A stretch of 8,152 nucleotides of DNA. Source: DHVE2 group archaeon (lineage in GTDB: Archaea; Thermoplasmatota; Thermoplasmata; Thermoplasmatales; Aciduliprofundaceae). A model generated the notes under the pieces. The model was not told the DNA's origin and ran no database searches. It worked only from the letters and a program-made list of their open reading frames with translations. The stretch is taken from positions 1 to 8,152 of the forward strand of contig WALH01000031.1 in NCBI GenBank assembly GCA_015522935.1. Direction: 5' to 3'. Positions within the stretch are counted from its first letter, which is position 1; each line of letters begins with the position of its first letter. Made by a program: the position numbers and the translations under genes. This document shows positions 5,516 to 8,152 of this stretch, piece by piece.

Positions 5516-8152
5516 CCCCTCTTTCTCCTCCTCTTTTTTCACCGGTATCACTTTCTTTATCACTTTTCTCTTGACCACAGGTCTTGGAGGAGCTTTCTTC
5601 TTCTCTTCTTTTTTCTCTTCCTCTTCGCCTGTGGGCAGTGGTGAACCGCAAACAGAGCAAACCTTTGCATCAGGAGGATTCAAAGCACCGCAAACTGGGC
5701 ATTTAATATAGCCCTCTTTCTCTTTTTTCTCTTCAACAGGTTTTACTTTTTCCTCTTTTGCTTCTTCAGGTTTCTTCTCTTTTTCAGTGGCCCATTCCTC
5801 ATAGGATACTACACCTGGCTGGGTTATTTTTTCCAGCTCTTTCCCTGCAAATTTCTTCTCTTCTTTCTTCTCTTCCTCTTCAGGTGGTTTCTTCTCCACT
5901 TCAGCGGGTTTCTCTTCAGTTTCTGTTTTGGGAGGCTTTTCTTCTTCCTTCTCCTCTTCCTCAGTGGGCAGTGGTGAACCGCAAACTCTACATATTTTAG
6001 CACCCTTTGGATTCAAAGCACCACACACGGGGCACCTCACTGTCTCACCAACTATCTCTTCCTCCTGCCTTTTTACCCAGTCTTCAAAAGATATGTATTC
6101 TGGATGAGTCTTCCACCAGTTAAAGAACTCTTCCGTAGTGTATTCCTCTCCTATATACTTCGTTGCTTCTTCCTTGTACTTACTCAGATACTGTTCATAC
6201 CTCTTCTTTAGAGACATATCCTTCTCATACTCCGGATCTTCCGGGCTTAAGAATACTGTACCACAGACAGGACAGAATTTCGCATCTTCGTCGATCCAAG
6301 AGCCACATTCAGGGCATTTGACCTTTTCTTTCTCAAATACCGCACCGCAGTAGGGGCATTTTTCAGCATCCGCAGGCACAAGATGACCACAGTTTCCGCA
6401 GATCATATATTCCTTTGCTTCCTTCTTGAAACTGACATATCCATAGAGGAAGAATCCACCAATTGCACCTGCTATTACCGCTACTATTATCCATAGCCAT
6501 GGAATCTCGAATGGCTTTGCTTTAACAGTGTAAGGTGTTGCCGGTGAAACCACCTCAGAAGAACCATGATAATTTGCATTTATGCTTACCTTATAATTTC
6601 CTGCACTGCCCGGAACAAAGGTGAGAGAGGCAATTCCAGCTGAATTAGTATAGGCACTCTTGGTTTGTGATCCAAAGTGAACAGTTACCCGGGCACCACT
6701 AACATAAATATTTCTACCCTGCGACTTGGATGCATTTTTATTTATGATAGTTACAGTAATTATAACATGATCCCCTGCGTATATCGTGTTATCATGCTCT
6801 TCAGAAGTAACAGAATAGTAAATTTCTATAGCTGGAGCTATCACATCGAAACTTATCTGGGATTCGTCATTGGAATACGATCTTTCGCTAACATTTTTAT
6901 TCGGATTTAGCAAAACTTTAAATGTGTGCATACCCACACTTTTCACTGTATAGTTATAGGTCACATTATATTCTTGATAGCTTTGAAGTGATGATATTGT
7001 ACCTTGATAAATTGTGTTATTTCCATCCAGAATCTCGTACGATGCGTTTGCCGCCATTCCTCCAATGTTTTTCACAGTGAAATTCAACTGAACCTTTACT
7101 CCCTCGGCAGCTTTTGAAACCTCCTTTCCATCTTCAACAACGTAGAAAGACCCGGGTACAACTTCAAAATCAGGCTTTTCTTTGAGAGTAAACGTGTATA
7201 TTGTATAATTTAATAAATTTCCTTTACCTGTTCTGTTTGATTCTATGGATATCCAGAAATGGACATTAATGCTCGTGGCATTTTTCAGCAGAACCACATA
7301 CTGACTCTGAGTAAGTGTGAAGGATACATTCACTATCCCATTTTTACCTACTTTGATTGGATTCACAGCATTTACAGCCAATAACTTGAGAGAGAGCTCT
7401 TTAATGTATAGGGTAGCGTTAATAGATGCAGAGATGGCACTGTGTATTTCGTAGGAAATAACGATATCGGTGCCATTCTCATATTCGCCGGTACCCTTTT
7501 GAAGTGTCGTAATATATGGATTTGAATTCACCATAAAAGTCAAGTTCATAAAGTTGTTGATTGGATTCCAGTCCTCACTTCCAATTACTGAGGCGTTAAC
7601 CATATAATAACCGATATATTGTGGTTGTATTTGCACCTGAATATTCTCACTTCCGAAACCAGTGTACGGTGTCATGCTGTGATATATTCTTTCATGAAGC
7701 GGATTGTATATATCCACTTCAATGTTTATTGATGTTGCCGGATCAGTACCTAAATTCGCTACTGAAACCACAACATAGGAAATCTCCTCCTGATAAACGG
7801 TGGATGGATTTGTATATATCTGCTGTATGGCAACATCCACATCTCTATAAACAGTCTTGGTAATGGAATCCAGTTGGGTGGAATTTACATAAACGTAAAA
7901 TGTTTTTAAGCCCGTTGTACCATTAACAAACCAGTCATAAGTCAATGTGTTCGTCCCTGCACTTAGTTCATGCCAAACTTTTACACGGGTACCATCTATA
8001 TAAAGATATACATTCGTGTCATGTACAGCATAGGTTGAGTAGATGTTGACGGTTATTGGCGATGTATGATTTCTCACAAGTTTTCCAATAGACCAAGAAT
8101 CCACATAGATGTCACCTACAGTTATGATTTTCCAAGTTGCATTGTTGGATGA
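5513..8152 (-). CDS. Large membrane-anchored surface protein: CARDB/Ig-like ectodomain, one TM helix, four cytoplasmic zinc ribbons (5' end outside window)
   Basis: The frame is open to base 8152, so the 879 visible residues are the C-terminal part of a longer protein; the GTG at 8104 (residue 1 in this numbering) is probably internal. The ectodomain is beta-rich: a sandwich at about 1-84, a CARDB-like domain at 85-193 (VANLGTDPA, then DWNPINNF), another beta region at 196-308, a second CARDB-like domain at 310-422 (VKNIGGMAANAS, then NVSERSYSNDES), and an Ig-like domain at 425-528 (GARVTVHF, then NSAGIASLTF). One transmembrane helix spans 536-559, followed by KKEAK, consistent with the positive-inside rule. 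The cytoplasmic tail has zinc ribbons at C569-C586, C597-C614, C691-C708 and C802-C819, each CxxC-CxxC; the first two form a DZR-like pair. Linkers are Glu/Lys-rich and the last 28 residues are basic. There are 19 NxS/T sequons before the helix and none after. It may be an adhesin or sensor; function is unknown. Its promoter is outside the window. Confidence 0.9.
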   Translation of the reverse strand, partial: SSNNATWKIITVGDIYVDSWSIGKLVRNHTSPITVNIYSTYAVHDTNVYLYIDGTRVKVWHELSAGTNTLTYDWFVNGTTGLKTFYVYVNSTQLDSITKTVYRDVDVAIQQIYTNPSTVYQEEISYVVVSVANLGTDPATSINIEVDIYNPLHERIYHSMTPYTGFGSENIQVQIQPQYIGYYMVNASVIGSEDWNPINNFMNLTFMVNSNPYITTLQKGTGEYENGTDIVISYEIHSAISASINATLYIKELSLKLLAVNAVNPIKVGKNGIVNVSFTLTQSQYVVLLKNATSINVHFWISIESNRTGKGNLLNYTIYTFTLKEKPDFEVVPGSFYVVEDGKEVSKAAEGVKVQLNFTVKNIGGMAANASYEILDGNNTIYQGTISSLQSYQEYNVTYNYTVKSVGMHTFKVLLNPNKNVSERSYSNDESQISFDVIAPAIEIYYSVTSEEHDNTIYAGDHVIITVTIINKNASKSQGRNIYVSGARVTVHFGSQTKSAYTNSAGIASLTFVPGSAGNYKVSINANYHGSSEVVSPATPYTVKAKPFEIPWLWIIVAVIAGAIGGFFLYGYVSFKKEAKEYMICGNCGHLVPADAEKCPYCGAVFEKEKVKCPECGSWIDEDAKFCPVCGTVFLSPEDPEYEKDMSLKKRYEQYLSKYKEEATKYIGEEYTTEEFFNWWKTHPEYISFEDWVKRQEEEIVGETVRCPVCGALNPKGAKICRVCGSPLPTEEEEKEEEKPPKTETEEKPAEVEKKPPEEEEKKEEKKFAGKELEKITQPGVVSYEEWATEKEKKPEEAKEEKVKPVEEKKEKEGYIKCPVCGALNPPDAKVCSVCGSPLPTGEEEEKKEEKKKAPPRPVVKRKVIKKVIPVKKEEEKEG
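5516..5570 (+). terminator. Possible oligo-T terminator of the pilus operon, inside the opposing gene
   Basis: Immediately after the operon stop the plus strand is pyrimidine-rich, with a run of six T at 5534-5539 and further short T-runs to 5570. Archaeal RNA polymerase terminates at oligo-T tracts without needing a hairpin. The tract exists because the opposing gene encodes a Lys/Glu-rich tail, so it may be coincidental. There is no intergenic space for any other terminator. Confidence 0.35.
5631..5653. repeat. 23-bp direct repeat, copy A, within zinc ribbon 4 coding sequence
   Basis: Identical to 5964-5986 and offset by 333 bp (111 codons). It encodes the conserved VCGSPLPT end of zinc ribbon 4. 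A second identical block of 14 bp (5676-5689 and 6009-6022) follows at the same offset, so the repeat marks a duplicated zinc-ribbon module. Confidence 0.85.
5964..5986. repeat. 23-bp direct repeat, copy B, within zinc ribbon 3 coding sequence
   Basis: Partner of 5631-5653, encoding the VCGSPLPT end of zinc ribbon 3. The flanking 14-bp identity at 6009-6022 encodes part of the CGALNP segment. Identity at the DNA level suggests a recent duplication or gene conversion inside the gene. Confidence 0.85.
6263..6400 (-). other. Double zinc ribbon (ribbons 1 and 2)
   Basis: Encodes CGNC (569-572), CPYC (583-586), CPEC (597-600) and CPVC (611-614). These are four CxxC knuckles with loop lengths of 10 residues within each ribbon, the pattern of DZR/zinc_ribbon_2 domains. 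Each pair should bind one zinc ion. Confidence 0.85.
6428..6502 (-). other. Transmembrane helix separating ectodomain from cytoplasmic tail
   Basis: Encodes about 25 residues centred on WLWIIVAVIAGAIGGFFLYG, the only strongly hydrophobic segment of the visible protein. It is flanked upstream by PFEIP and downstream by FKKEAK, and marks the switch from sequon-rich to sequon-free, Cys-rich sequence. Confidence 0.9.

Noticed and set aside
5334..5660. 108-aa minus-strand open frame spanning the convergent junction
   Set aside because: It overlaps both real genes in other frames and its Arg/Glu/Ser-rich sequence comes from the low-complexity tail region.
5516..5960. Long C/T-rich plus-strand stretch as a structural or regulatory element
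   Set aside because: It is explained by Glu/Lys-rich codons on the minus strand; only the T6 run next to the operon stop was kept as a possible terminator.
5631..5986. 23-bp direct repeats as attachment sites or mobile-element ends
   Set aside because: They are in frame at a whole-codon offset and encode the same zinc-ribbon end, so protein-module duplication explains them.
5513..8104. Complete 863-aa protein starting at GTG 8104 on the minus strand
   Set aside because: The same frame stays open for 16 more codons to the window edge, no signal peptide follows the GTG, and the visible upstream residues (including a NAT sequon) look like ectodomain.

Overview
The window is almost entirely protein-coding DNA from an archaeon. 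Three things support this. The secretion ATPases are of the archaeal FlaI/GspE type, carrying an EDISCDG...PIYVYHR stretch. The ribosome-binding sites are GAGGTGA/GGAGGTG motifs that match the archaeal 16S 3' end. One large surface protein combines CARDB-like beta-sandwich domains, many N-glycosylation sequons and cytoplasmic zinc ribbons, a style common in Euryarchaeota. Base composition is moderately AT-rich. My tentative guess at the lineage is a Thermoplasmata/DHVE2-like (Aciduliprofundum-like) euryarchaeon; this is an impression from protein style, not a search result.

Layout. Positions 1-5512 hold five tightly packed plus-strand genes: the 3' end of a beta-rich, possibly pilin-like gene (1-354, cut by the left edge), a type II/IV secretion ATPase (360-2003), two single-domain membrane platform proteins of the T2SF/TadB-TadC/FlaJ type (2000-2998 and 3000-3869), and a second, paralogous ATPase (3881-5512). 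Gaps are 5 bp, a 4-bp overlap, 1 bp and 11 bp. Each internal start has its own Shine-Dalgarno sequence, so this looks like one operon whose promoter lies to the left of the window.

Positions 5513-8152 (minus strand) hold the 3' 2.6 kb of a large gene running off the right edge. Its product has an extracellular, sequon-rich ectodomain with at least two CARDB-like domains and an Ig-like domain, one transmembrane helix, and a cytoplasmic tail with four CxxC-CxxC zinc ribbons joined by Glu/Lys-rich linkers. The two converging transcription units meet with no spacer: the palindrome TAATTA at 5510-5515 supplies both stop codons.

How they fit together. The plus-strand genes encode the cytoplasmic motor and inner-membrane platform of a type IV pilus-like machine that assembles or secretes pilin-like subunits, the first gene being a candidate subunit. 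The unusual points are the duplicated ATPase, with a different motif deviation in each copy, and the split platform. This resembles archaeal Epd/Tad-type pili more than the archaellum. The minus-strand protein could be a surface adhesin or sensor, but a functional link to the pilus operon is only suggested by proximity. There is no non-coding stretch over 300 bp, and I saw no tRNA, rRNA, CRISPR or insertion sequence.
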